Below, piece by piece: positions 1 to 6,184 of a DNA stretch of 9,465 nt (within the stretch, counting starts at the first letter, position 1; the number at the start of each line of letters is the position of its first letter). The notes under the pieces were generated by a model, which saw only the letters and a list, made by a program, of their open reading frames with translations, did no database searches and was not told the origin of the DNA. The position numbers were made by a program, and so were the translations under genes. The stretch is from Limnohabitans sp. Rim8 (GTDB lineage: Bacteria > Pseudomonadota > Gammaproteobacteria > Burkholderiales > Burkholderiaceae_C), in the NCBI GenBank assembly GCA_945877725.1, contig CAMDXR010000100.1, positions 1-9,465 of the forward strand, read 5' to 3'.

Positions 1-14
1 ACTCCCTTTCATTT

Positions 15-1607
15 GTGGCTGTTCGATTCAACTGGAACAAGTGCGTCGGGGTAGGACTGTTCATGTTGCTGGGTGCATGCGCCACGATCGAAACACCCCC
101 CAGGGAGCAAGTGACGACTGCACCTGCGCCGGTGGTTGAGCCACCTGCTTCCACTGCTCCCCCTGCCACCACGCCTTCGACAGTGCCCCCCCGGGCTTCA
201 GCGCCAGAATCTTTCAGGCCAGCGCCCACTCCGGAAGATCGCCCTGTTTTGCTCAAACCCCGCAGCAACATGGGCCTGACACCGCCCATGGATGTGTGGG
301 AGCGGGTTCGCCGGGGTTTTGCCATGCCCGATCTGGACAATGACCTTGTCCGCAACCGTGAGCAATGGTATTCAAGCCGCCCCGATTACATCTTGCGCAT
401 GACCGAACGTTCACGCCCCTACCTTTTCCATGTGGTGGAGGAATTGGAGAGGCGCAACATGCCCACCGAACTGGCCTTGTTGCCCTTCATTGAGTCGGCG
501 TTCAACCCTCAGGCCGTGTCCAGTGCCAAAGCCGCTGGCATGTGGCAATTCATGCCTGCCACTGGCAAATATTTTGACTTGAAGCAAAACATTTTTCGGG
601 ACGACCGAAGGGATGTCATTGAATCCACTCGTGCGGCGCTGGATTATTTGCAAAAGCTTTACGGCATGTTCGGCGATTGGCATTTGGCATTGGCCGCGTA
701 CAACTGGGGTGAAGGCAGTGTGGGCCGTGCACTGGCACGTAACAAAGCCCAAGGCAAGCCACTGACTTACAGCGACTTGAACATGCCCAACGAAACCCGC
801 TATTACGTGCCCAAGCTACAAGCGGTCAAAAACATCGTGGCGCAACCTGAGCTGTTCAACACCCAATTGCCCCTGATTCAAAATCATCCCTACTTTAAAA
901 GTATCCCAATTGAGAGGGACATTGACGTCGCCATCGCCGTGAAACTGGCCAGCGTGAGCCTGGAAGATTTCAAAGCCCTGAACCCCTCCATGAGCCGTCC
1001 GGTGATCTTGGCCGCTGGCACACCGCAAATATTGCTGCCTTGGGACAACGCAACGATTTTCGAGCGCAACTTGCAAGCCCACGCAAACCGGCCCCTGGCC
1101 ACCTGGACCGCATGGCAAGCCCCCCGCACAATGAAGCTCGAAGACGTCGCAAAACAACTGGACACGACCATTGACCAGCTGCGCTCTGTCAACAATATCC
1201 CCCCCCGAATGCTGATCACAGCCGGTTCCACCCTGCTGGTGCCCAGAAAAGGCCGTTTGGACAACGATGTCACCGAGCATTTGGCCGACAACGGAAAACT
1301 GGGCCTGGCACCCGAAGTGGTTTTGAAGCGAATCGTGGTCAAAGCCCGCCAAGGGGACACTCTGGCCAGTCTGGCGGCACGCCACGGTGTCACAGAAGCC
1401 AATATGGTGACCTGGAACAAGCTGAAGGCCAACAGCCGCTTGGTCACCGGTCAGTCATTGACGCTCTTGGTGCCGTCTCAAGGCTCGCGCAAGGTGACTC
1501 AATCTTCATCCAAAAACGCCAGCCAAAAGGCCAAAACTCAGGCTTCCAGCAAAAAAGCATCGCCCTCCAAGACCAAGAAATCGACCCAAGCCAAACCAAA
1601 AAATTGA
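15..1607 (+). CDS. mltD: Membrane-bound lytic murein transglycosylase D (MltD-type), 5' end uncertain
   Basis: This lipoprotein cleaves the MurNAc-GlcNAc bond of peptidoglycan, leaving 1,6-anhydro-MurNAc, and probably acts at the inner face of the outer membrane. Numbering from the GTG at 15, a hydrophobic signal ends in a lipobox L19-G-A-C22. A Pro/Thr/Ala-rich linker covers about 29-80. The SLT domain spans about 125-275, with catalytic Glu160 in the motif FIESAFNP, then AGMWQFMP (174-181) and LAAYNWGEG (226-234). A degenerate LysM lies near 372-410 and a clearer one near 438-487 (GDTLASLAARHGV). The last 40 residues are a Lys/Ser/Gln-rich basic tail. The frame is open to the left edge and no ribosome binding site is visible before the GTG, so the true start may lie outside the window. 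It converges with the next gene across 51 bp. Family call is firm; the gene symbol is by similarity of architecture. Confidence 0.93.
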   Translation: MAVRFNWNKCVGVGLFMLLGACATIETPPREQVTTAPAPVVEPPASTAPPATTPSTVPPRASAPESFRPAPTPEDRPVLLKPRSNMGLTPPMDVWERVRRGFAMPDLDNDLVRNREQWYSSRPDYILRMTERSRPYLFHVVEELERRNMPTELALLPFIESAFNPQAVSSAKAAGMWQFMPATGKYFDLKQNIFRDDRRDVIESTRAALDYLQKLYGMFGDWHLALAAYNWGEGSVGRALARNKAQGKPLTYSDLNMPNETRYYVPKLQAVKNIVAQPELFNTQLPLIQNHPYFKSIPIERDIDVAIAVKLASVSLEDFKALNPSMSRPVILAAGTPQILLPWDNATIFERNLQAHANRPLATWTAWQAPRTMKLEDVAKQLDTTIDQLRSVNNIPPRMLITAGSTLLVPRKGRLDNDVTEHLADNGKLGLAPEVVLKRIVVKARQGDTLASLAARHGVTEANMVTWNKLKANSRLVTGQSLTLLVPSQGSRKVTQSSSKNASQKAKTQASSKKASPSKTKKSTQAKPKN

Positions 1608-1658
1608 TGGTTTAGGCAGCCGGTGCGGTGGCTTCCCCCTGGGTACCCCACTGCGTTT

Positions 1659-2708
1659 TCAAGCCGCAAAACGACTTTTTGATTTTTCTGCAAAGGCGTT
1701 CGTGTAAGTCCGATCCAGCGCCAGCCTGTTGATGCCGGTGCTGCTGGCCATACCGGGCAAACGGGCATGGGCCCGCCAGGCAGTCAACACCGAATCTCGC
1801 GCGATCAAACCATCCAGAGCATAGGATTCACGCAGCTTTTCGAAGGCCCCCAAGTAGACCGCGCGATCCCCCATCCAGTACTGCGCCGGAACCGTCTTCA
1901 AAATATCGGTCAATCGGGCGGTTTGTAACCACTTCAGGGCATGCACAACCGCATCGGTCAGTGCCCGTACCACGTCGGGCTGGCGTTGCAGAAACTCAGC
2001 ACTGGCGTACAAACAAGCCCCGGGCACGGGCCCGCCCATGAGTTTTCGGGTCGAGATGAGTGTTCGCGCCTCGACCATGACGCGAATTTCATTTTTCTGT
2101 TCCAGCCAATGCATGACCGGATCGGGGTTGCAAAGGGCATCGATTGCCCCAGATCGCAGTGCATCAATGACCGCCGGGGAAGATCCGACCTCGACAAAAC
2201 TGACCTGCTCGGGCAAAAGTCCGTTTTGCAAGAGCCATTGGCAGGCCATCCAATAGGTGCTTGAATCCAAAGAACTGACCCCCAAACGCAAGCCCTTAAG
2301 CCCCATCAGGGAGCGAATATCAAGGCGGGTAGCCACCCCCAAACTGACCTGAGGCGTTCGACTCATTTGGACAAACGCTTGGTAATTCAGACCTTTGTTG
2401 TGCAGCACAAACAAATGCTCAAACGCCCCAGCCACCACATCGGCTTGGCCTTGCAGCGCACTGTTTAAAGCTTTGGCACCGGATTCATGGGCCTGCCAAT
2501 CAACAGACAGCCCGGCTTGCTTGAAATATCCCAACTGGTCTGCAAGGGTCAAGGGCAACTGGTAAAGGCTGGGCTTAGCGACCAAGGCAACGGTGACTTG
2601 TTGCGTCTTGCGCGGGGCTTCTATGGCAGCCAAGGTGGCCGTTGGCTCGGCCAAAGCGCCCACCGCAGTCAATAAAACTGAACGTCGCCGCCAAATCACG
2701 TCAGACAC
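1659..2708 (-). CDS. ABC transporter substrate-binding protein, NMT1/TauA-like
   Basis: This is a 349-residue periplasmic solute-binding protein of the NMT1/THI5/SsuA-TauA fold. Members bind small molecules such as sulfonates, nitrate-like anions or pyrimidine precursors for an ABC importer; the ligand here is unknown. The N-terminus has WRRRSVLL followed by a hydrophobic stretch, which fits a twin-arginine (Tat) or Sec signal cleaved near residues 27-31. The mature part starts with a beta strand (QQVTVALVA), then LADQLGYFKQAGLSVDW (55-71), the family's usual opening, and LKGLRLGVSS (137-146) with DALRSGAIDALCNPDP (182-197). Start is GTG, chosen because GGGAG lies 7 nt upstream (2716-2720). 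No permease or ATPase gene adjoins: recR is 170 bp upstream on the same strand and mltD converges downstream. Fold is confident; substrate cannot be told. Confidence 0.85.
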   Translation of the reverse strand: MSDVIWRRRSVLLTAVGALAEPTATLAAIEAPRKTQQVTVALVAKPSLYQLPLTLADQLGYFKQAGLSVDWQAHESGAKALNSALQGQADVVAGAFEHLFVLHNKGLNYQAFVQMSRTPQVSLGVATRLDIRSLMGLKGLRLGVSSLDSSTYWMACQWLLQNGLLPEQVSFVEVGSSPAVIDALRSGAIDALCNPDPVMHWLEQKNEIRVMVEARTLISTRKLMGGPVPGACLYASAEFLQRQPDVVRALTDAVVHALKWLQTARLTDILKTVPAQYWMGDRAVYLGAFEKLRESYALDGLIARDSVLTAWRAHARLPGMASSTGINRLALDRTYTNAFAEKSKSRFAA

Positions 2709-2878
2709 AACCCCGCTCCCATCACGTTAAATAAGATGGGATCAGCTTAATTGGAAGCCGCTTTGCCCGCATCAGGATTGATCCCGAGGGGGTTTCCACG
2801 TAATGGATTGCAAGTATTTAAAAATACTGAAGGGCCAGTGGGTCAGATCCCGTCTGTCTGATCAACGCCCGCCCAGCT
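2709..2878. other. recR to substrate-binding-protein gap with several inverted repeats
   Basis: This 170-bp gap holds no gene that I can support. It has a perfect AT-rich palindrome AGTATTT-aa-AAATACT (2813-2828). It also has a 7-bp hairpin with one G-T pair, GGTCAGA/TCTGATC, around a 9-nt loop (2841-2863), placed 16 nt beyond the recR stop. A more widely spaced repeat GGGATCA/TGATCCC lies at 2738-2744 and 2779-2785. The hairpin has no T-run directly after it, so it is not a standard intrinsic terminator for recR, although a T5 run lies further on inside the AT palindrome. Confidence 0.4.
2728..2756 (-). promoter_or_regulatory. Weak candidate promoter for the substrate-binding protein gene
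   Basis: On the minus strand a TTCCAA hexamer (2751-2756) and a TATTTA hexamer (2728-2733) are separated by 17 nt, about 20 nt before the GTG start. Each matches the sigma-70 consensus at only 3 of 6 bases, so this is a placement guess supported mainly by spacing and position. Confidence 0.22.
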
Positions 2879-3469
2879 TCATCGACGATCCACCAAAGCG
2901 TGGGCGATGGTGCCCAGATCCACATATTCAAGCTCACTGCCCGCGGGAACGCCCCGGGCCAACCGGGTCACCTTCAGCCCTTGTTGGCGGATCATTTCAG
3001 AAATCACATGGGCCGTGACTTCGCCCTCGGCGGTGAAGTTGGTGGCCAGAATCACCTCGCTCAATGTGCCATCGGTCACCCTTTTTTTGAGCTTGCCTAG
3101 ACCAATGTCATGGGGTCCCACGCCATCCAAGGGGCTGAGTTTGCCCATCAACACAAAATACAAACCCCGGTATGTTCCCGTGCGCTCAATGGCCGATTGG
3201 TCTGCCGGGGTTTCAATCACGCACAACTGGCTTCGGTCACGGGTGGGGTCTAGACAGGTGTCGCAAAATTCGGCCTCCGTGAAGGTATGACAGCCATCAC
3301 AGTGCCGCACTTTGTCCACCGCATTTTGCAATGCAGAGGCCAGTTGCCGGGCTGTGGTCCGGTCGTTTTGCAGCAACTGAAAGGCCATGCGCTGGGCCGA
3401 CTTGATGCCGACCCCCGGCAATCCTTTGAGGGCTTGGACCAAAGTGGCAAGCGCGTGGGTATCGGCCAT
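2879..3469 (-). CDS. recR: Recombination mediator protein RecR
   Basis: RecR works with RecO (and RecF) to load RecA onto SSB-coated single-stranded DNA at gaps. At 196 residues it has the normal family length. The order is typical: an N-terminal helix-hairpin-helix (LKGLPGVGIKSAQRMAF, 14-30), a C4 zinc finger (Cys57, Cys60, Cys69, Cys72), a Toprim domain from about 80 to 175 (VIETPAD near 84-90, ATNFTAEGE at 142-150) and the conserved C-terminal LARGVPAGSELEYVD (170-184). The start ATG has no strong ribosome binding site and lies 17 nt after the ybaB stop, which suggests translational coupling. It follows dnaX and ybaB in the order common in proteobacteria. All the diagnostic residues are present, so I see no sign of decay. 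Confidence 0.97.
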   Translation of the reverse strand: MADTHALATLVQALKGLPGVGIKSAQRMAFQLLQNDRTTARQLASALQNAVDKVRHCDGCHTFTEAEFCDTCLDPTRDRSQLCVIETPADQSAIERTGTYRGLYFVLMGKLSPLDGVGPHDIGLGKLKKRVTDGTLSEVILATNFTAEGEVTAHVISEMIRQQGLKVTRLARGVPAGSELEYVDLGTIAHALVDRR

Positions 3470-3486
3470 GTTGCGGGTTCAGTGCA

Positions 3487-3810
3487 TCAGAAAGGCAGCT
3501 TCATGCCGGGGGGCAAACCTGCCGTGAGCTTGCCCATTTTTTGCTGAGACACCTCTTCGGCCTGACGAACGGCGGCATTGAAAGCGGCAGCCACCAAGTC
3601 TTCGAGCATGTCTTTGTCTTCAGCCAACAGACTAGGGTCGATGGTGACGCGACGGACTTCGTGTTTGCAAGTCATCAAAATCTTGACCATGCCGGAGCCG
3701 GACTGCCCTTCGACCTCGACAAATGCGAGTTCATCTTGGGCTTTTTTCAAGTTGTCCTGCATGGCTTGGGCCTGCTTCATCAAGCCTGCGAGTTGGCCTT
3801 TGTTGAACAT
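3487..3810 (-). CDS. ybaB: Nucleoid-associated protein YbaB/EbfC family
   Basis: A 107-residue member of the YbaB/EbfC family, small dimeric DNA-binding proteins that coat the nucleoid. The N-terminus MFNKGQLAGLMKQAQAMQDN is the typical helix with the KQAQ-MQ motif. It is followed by LAFVEVEGQSGSGMVKILMTCKHEVRRVTIDPSLL, the central sheet with the G-x-G-x-V pattern, and DMLEDLVAAAFNAAVRQAEE, the closing helix. The start ATG has AAGGAAG 5 nt upstream (3816-3822). It lies 48 bp after dnaX and 17 bp before recR, so the three genes very likely share a transcript. Family and context agree. Confidence 0.95.
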   Translation of the reverse strand: MFNKGQLAGLMKQAQAMQDNLKKAQDELAFVEVEGQSGSGMVKILMTCKHEVRRVTIDPSLLAEDKDMLEDLVAAAFNAAVRQAEEVSQQKMGKLTAGLPPGMKLPF

Positions 3811-3815
3811 GGTTG

Positions 3816-3822
3816 CTTCCTT
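3816..3822 (-). promoter_or_regulatory. Ribosome binding site of ybaB
   Basis: AAGGAAG on the minus strand, 5 nt before the ybaB ATG, in the short dnaX-ybaB gap. It is the strongest ribosome binding site of the three-gene cluster, so ybaB can be translated independently while recR probably depends on it. Confidence 0.7.
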
Positions 3823-3858
3823 TGAATGGATTTGAAGGGGGTTTGTACGAGATAAAAA

Positions 3859-5886
3859 TCAAATAAGCTGAATGCTTCCGGGCACGATTTTGGCACCGAA
3901 GTCCCGCACCATGGCTTGCACCAGGGGGTCTTTTTCAATCAACTCTTGTGCAGCAGACATCTTGGCTGCGGCCAAAACGGCAAGTCGTCTGGCGGGGCTG
4001 TCGGTCACCCGACCCATTTCGATGTGAATTTTGACTTCGCCATGGCCTGCTGCAAGCAAAACGCTCTGTAAGCGCTCCCGGCTGGGCGGGTGGTTCAGCG
4101 TCTCGCGTTCCACCCGAAGCTGCCATTGGTCGCCATCCCGCGCCACCAATTGCGACTGCAAGGCCAGTTCGCGGACCAAGGCGGTGATCGCTTCTTGTGA
4201 CATCAGGGCCTGCACCACCTCTAGCCAAAAATCGCCCTCCGGCGTGGCTTGCACACTGTTAGGGCTGACTGAGCTTGGCGCATCGAGCCGCGCCGAAGGC
4301 GGTGTGGCCTCGCGCACAGGCAATGATTGCAACAGCGTTGCACGAGAAGGCTGCGCAGACTCGCCCATGGCCTCGGAGCCCGGATGGGCTTGCTCACTGT
4401 AATCGGTGGTGTCCGGAAAATCCTCCCACGGCGGGGGCTCCACCAGCGCCTGGGGAATCGACTGTGCTTGCGGCCTGGCGAGGGGGGCAGATTTGGGCAA
4501 TGACTCAGGTTCAGGCTCAGACTCTGGCTCCGGTTTTGGCTCAGGCTCTGGCCCTGACGGGGCCATCAACGGATCCAGCGGAGGTTCAAGCTGGGGTTTG
4601 GACAGGGGTTTGGGCAGCGATTGAGGAGAGCTTGGCGCTTGAGGTGTGAGCGGGTCTGCGCTTGTTAAAGCAGCAGAAGGCGCTTTAGCCTGAAAACGCG
4701 CCCCGGCAGCAGCGACTGAGGCGGCTTGTGGGTCAATTACGGGCTTAAGGCTGGTCAGCAGACTTTTTTTTTCAGCCGAATCCGCTTGGGGTTTGAAGGC
4801 CAGCAAACGCAGCAACATCATGGTCAGGGCTGAGTATTCATCCGGGGCCAAGCCCAACTCGGTTCTGCCATGCAGACACAGGCTGTAAAGCAATTGGGTT
4901 TCTTCGGCGGGCATGGCCTGCGCCAAGGCGGCCAAGCCCTGCGTATCCGGGTCGTCTCCGTCTTGCGCCATGCCGGGCACCATCTGCATCACCGCCATGC
5001 GCTGCAACAGCATGGCCATGTCCTCTAGGGTGGCTGCGGCCGATACCCCTTGCAGGCGAAGCGCATCCACCTGAGAAACCACAGAGGCCCCATCGCCTTC
5101 AGTCAAAGCGCGAATCATTTGCAGCACATGACTGCGGTCCACGCTGCCCAACATCTGGCGCACCCCGGCCTCTTGCACGACACCATTACCAAAAGCAATG
5201 GCTTGGTCGGTCAGACTCAGCGCATCGCGCATGGACCCCCTGGCGGCTCGGGCCAACAGGCGCAGCGCCAAAGGTTCGGCTTGCAATTGTTCAGCGGCCA
5301 GCACCTGGGTCAGGTGTTCAAAAACGGTTTCGGGGGCCATCGGTCGCAAATTGAATTGCAGGCACCGCGATAAAACCGTGACCGGCACTTTTTGCGGATC
5401 GGTGGTAGCCAACACAAATTTCAGATATTCGGGGGGTTCTTCAAGCGTTTTGAGCATCGCATTGAAGGCCGTGTTGGTCAGCATGTGCACTTCGTCGATC
5501 ATGAAGACCTTGAAACGGCCTTGAACCGGCTTGTAAACTGCTTGCTCCAACAAGCTCTGAACTTCGTCTACCCCTCGGTTTGAGGCGGCATCGAGTTCGG
5601 TGTAGTCGACAAAACGGCCCGAATCAATGTCCCGGCAAGCCTGGCAAACGCCGCAAGGTTCTGCGGTGATTCCCCCTTGTCCATCCACCCCTTGGCAGTT
5701 GAGGGATTTGGCCAATATGCGGGAAACAGTGGTTTTGCCCACCCCACGCGTGCCCGTGAACAAATAGGCATGGTGCAGGCGCTGTTGCACAAGCGCGTTG
5801 GTCAGCGCCTGAACGACGTGCTCTTGCCCCACCATTTCGGTGAAATTACGAGGGCGATATTTGCGCGCAAGGACAAGATAAGACAT
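3859..5886 (-). CDS. dnaX: DNA polymerase III subunit tau (and predicted gamma), clamp loader
   Basis: DnaX forms the ATPase core of the clamp loader that puts the beta clamp on primed DNA; tau also bridges the polymerase core and DnaB helicase. Counting from the ATG at 5886 (675 residues): MSYLVLARKYRPRNF opening, Walker A GTRGVGKT (45-52), zinc module Cys64/78/81/84, Walker B MIDEVH (129-134), sensor 1 ATTDPQK (160-166), LSRC with the arginine finger (172-175), and sensor 2 GSMRDALS (217-224). Domain III ends near 366. A Pro/Glu/Ser-rich linker covers about 385-550, with a PEPEPKPEPES-like repeat at 446-462. A C-terminal tau domain covers 551-675. An in-frame ATG at 5916 would add ten residues, but the 5886 start matches the universal DnaX N-terminus. 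A run of nine A residues at codons 372-375 is described separately. Confidence 0.97.
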   Translation of the reverse strand: MSYLVLARKYRPRNFTEMVGQEHVVQALTNALVQQRLHHAYLFTGTRGVGKTTVSRILAKSLNCQGVDGQGGITAEPCGVCQACRDIDSGRFVDYTELDAASNRGVDEVQSLLEQAVYKPVQGRFKVFMIDEVHMLTNTAFNAMLKTLEEPPEYLKFVLATTDPQKVPVTVLSRCLQFNLRPMAPETVFEHLTQVLAAEQLQAEPLALRLLARAARGSMRDALSLTDQAIAFGNGVVQEAGVRQMLGSVDRSHVLQMIRALTEGDGASVVSQVDALRLQGVSAAATLEDMAMLLQRMAVMQMVPGMAQDGDDPDTQGLAALAQAMPAEETQLLYSLCLHGRTELGLAPDEYSALTMMLLRLLAFKPQADSAEKKSLLTSLKPVIDPQAASVAAAGARFQAKAPSAALTSADPLTPQAPSSPQSLPKPLSKPQLEPPLDPLMAPSGPEPEPKPEPESEPEPESLPKSAPLARPQAQSIPQALVEPPPWEDFPDTTDYSEQAHPGSEAMGESAQPSRATLLQSLPVREATPPSARLDAPSSVSPNSVQATPEGDFWLEVVQALMSQEAITALVRELALQSQLVARDGDQWQLRVERETLNHPPSRERLQSVLLAAGHGEVKIHIEMGRVTDSPARRLAVLAAAKMSAAQELIEKDPLVQAMVRDFGAKIVPGSIQLI
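4501..4551 (-). repeat. Low-complexity Pro/Glu repeat in the dnaX linker
   Basis: These bases code for alternating Pro with Glu, Lys or Ser (residues 446-462 of tau). On the plus strand they read as degenerate six-base units such as GGCTCA/GGCTCT/GGTTCA. This is a flexible spacer between the clamp-loader core and the C-terminal tau domain; such a repeat can change length by slippage without breaking frame. Confidence 0.7.
4745..4772 (-). promoter_or_regulatory. Candidate slippage/frameshift site for the short (gamma) DnaX product
   Basis: The sense strand of dnaX has nine consecutive A residues (4764-4772) spanning codons GAA AAA AAA AGT (Glu372-Ser375), just after domain III. In the -1 frame, also produced by inserting one A, translation continues Lys-Ser-Ala-Asp-Gln-Pro and stops at TAA (4745-4747), giving about 380 residues. 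In the +1 frame, also produced by loss of one A, it reads Val-Cys and stops at TGA. Known cases are ribosomal -1 frameshifting at A-AAA-AAG in E. coli dnaX and RNA polymerase slippage on an A9 run in Thermus dnaX. I see no strong Shine-Dalgarno upstream and only a short 4-bp stem downstream, so the Thermus-like mechanism may fit better. Function is inferred; the run and the stops are seen directly. Confidence 0.6.
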
Positions 5887-5889
5887 GCA

Positions 5890-5904
5890 CCCGATTCTAT
5901 CGGG
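5890..5904. repeat. Perfect inverted repeat just before the dnaX start
   Basis: CCCGAT-tct-ATCGGG, a 6-bp perfect inverted repeat with a 3-nt loop, ends 3 nt before the dnaX ATG. In RNA it would fold where a ribosome binding site should lie, and no clear Shine-Dalgarno is present. On the minus strand it contains TAGAAT, a good -10 match, exactly 7 nt before the ATG. Confidence 0.5.
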
Positions 5905-5966
5905 CCTGTCGGGCATTCTTTGCGCCTGATCTTGTCGCAGGGGCTAGGGTTAACGACCCCACTGAA

Positions 5967-5994
5967 ATGATGAAAAAACAGGAGTCCGATTCAA
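5967..5994 (-). promoter_or_regulatory. Weak candidate promoter for dnaX, back to back with the ffs promoter
   Basis: On the minus strand TTGAAT (5989-5994) and CATCAT (5967-5972) are spaced by 16 nt, each matching consensus at 4 of 6 positions. The -35 shares bases with the -35 of the divergent ffs promoter. This would give a leader of about 75 nt. It is only a candidate. Confidence 0.25.
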
Positions 5995-6019
5995 AGCGCC
6001 CCATAAGCTCGCCTACAAT
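5990..6019 (+). promoter_or_regulatory. Promoter of the 4.5S RNA gene
   Basis: TTCAAA (5990-5995) and TACAAT (6014-6019, 5 of 6 to consensus) are separated by 18 nt. The first base of the predicted RNA terminal helix (6027) lies 8 nt beyond the -10 box, the expected start distance, which supports both the promoter and the RNA boundary. Confidence 0.65.
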
Positions 6020-6026
6020 TGCCCCC

Positions 6027-6120
6027 GACGGGCCTTCCCGCATGGTGAAGCGGCCAACCGGGTCAGGTGGGGAACCAAGCAGCCCTAACTGTGGAGTCAG
6101 TGCCGGGGTCAAGGCTCGTC
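6027..6120 (+). ncRNA. ffs: 4.5S RNA, small bacterial signal recognition particle RNA
   Basis: This RNA pairs with the Ffh protein to target membrane and secreted proteins to the SecYEG translocon through FtsY. The diagnostic apical hairpin is present: GGTCAGG (6061-6067), stem TGG/CCA (6068-6070 and 6075-6077) closing a GGAA tetraloop (6071-6074), and AGCAGCC (6078-6084). These include the symmetric loop CAGG/AGCA that Ffh recognises. Compared with the E. coli UCC-GGAA-GGA, the stem is changed on both sides so pairing is kept. The ends close with a 10-bp helix, GACGGGCCTT (6027-6036) with AAGGCTCGTC (6111-6120), containing one G-U pair. About 94 nt is normal for the small SRP RNA type. It has its own promoter and terminator and diverges from dnaX. 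Exact ends are inferred from pairing. Confidence 0.93.
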
Positions 6121-6132
6121 AACTTACACCCT

Positions 6133-6169
6133 CTAAGTCCATTCAAATCAAGGACTTAGGCAAATTTTT
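6133..6169 (+). terminator. Intrinsic terminator of ffs
   Basis: A perfect 8-bp stem CTAAGTCC/GGACTTAG (6133-6140 and 6152-6159) with an 11-nt loop is followed after 5 nt by a T5 run. It sits 12 nt past the predicted end of the 4.5S RNA. There is no T-run on the opposite strand, so it acts mainly rightward. Confidence 0.8.
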
Positions 6170-6184
6170 CAGACCATCCGCAGC

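Noticed and set aside
816..1385. Open frame of 189 codons on the minus strand
   Set aside because: Antisense to the LysM half of mltD; the translation is rich in Gln, His, Gly and Cys with no domain, typical of a shadow frame.
1608..1658. Terminator between the convergent mltD and substrate-binding protein genes
   Set aside because: No stem of useful length followed by a T-run is present; only a short GGGTACCC palindrome is seen.
4499..4620. Possible tandem-repeat or CRISPR-like array
   Set aside because: The periodicity is the codon pattern of the Pro/Glu linker of tau, in frame within dnaX, with no unique spacers.
5886..5916. Longer DnaX N-terminus beginning MPDRPDRIGC
   Set aside because: The ATG at 5886 gives the universally conserved start MSYLVLARKYRP; the extra ten residues are encoded largely by the hairpin region and look non-coding.
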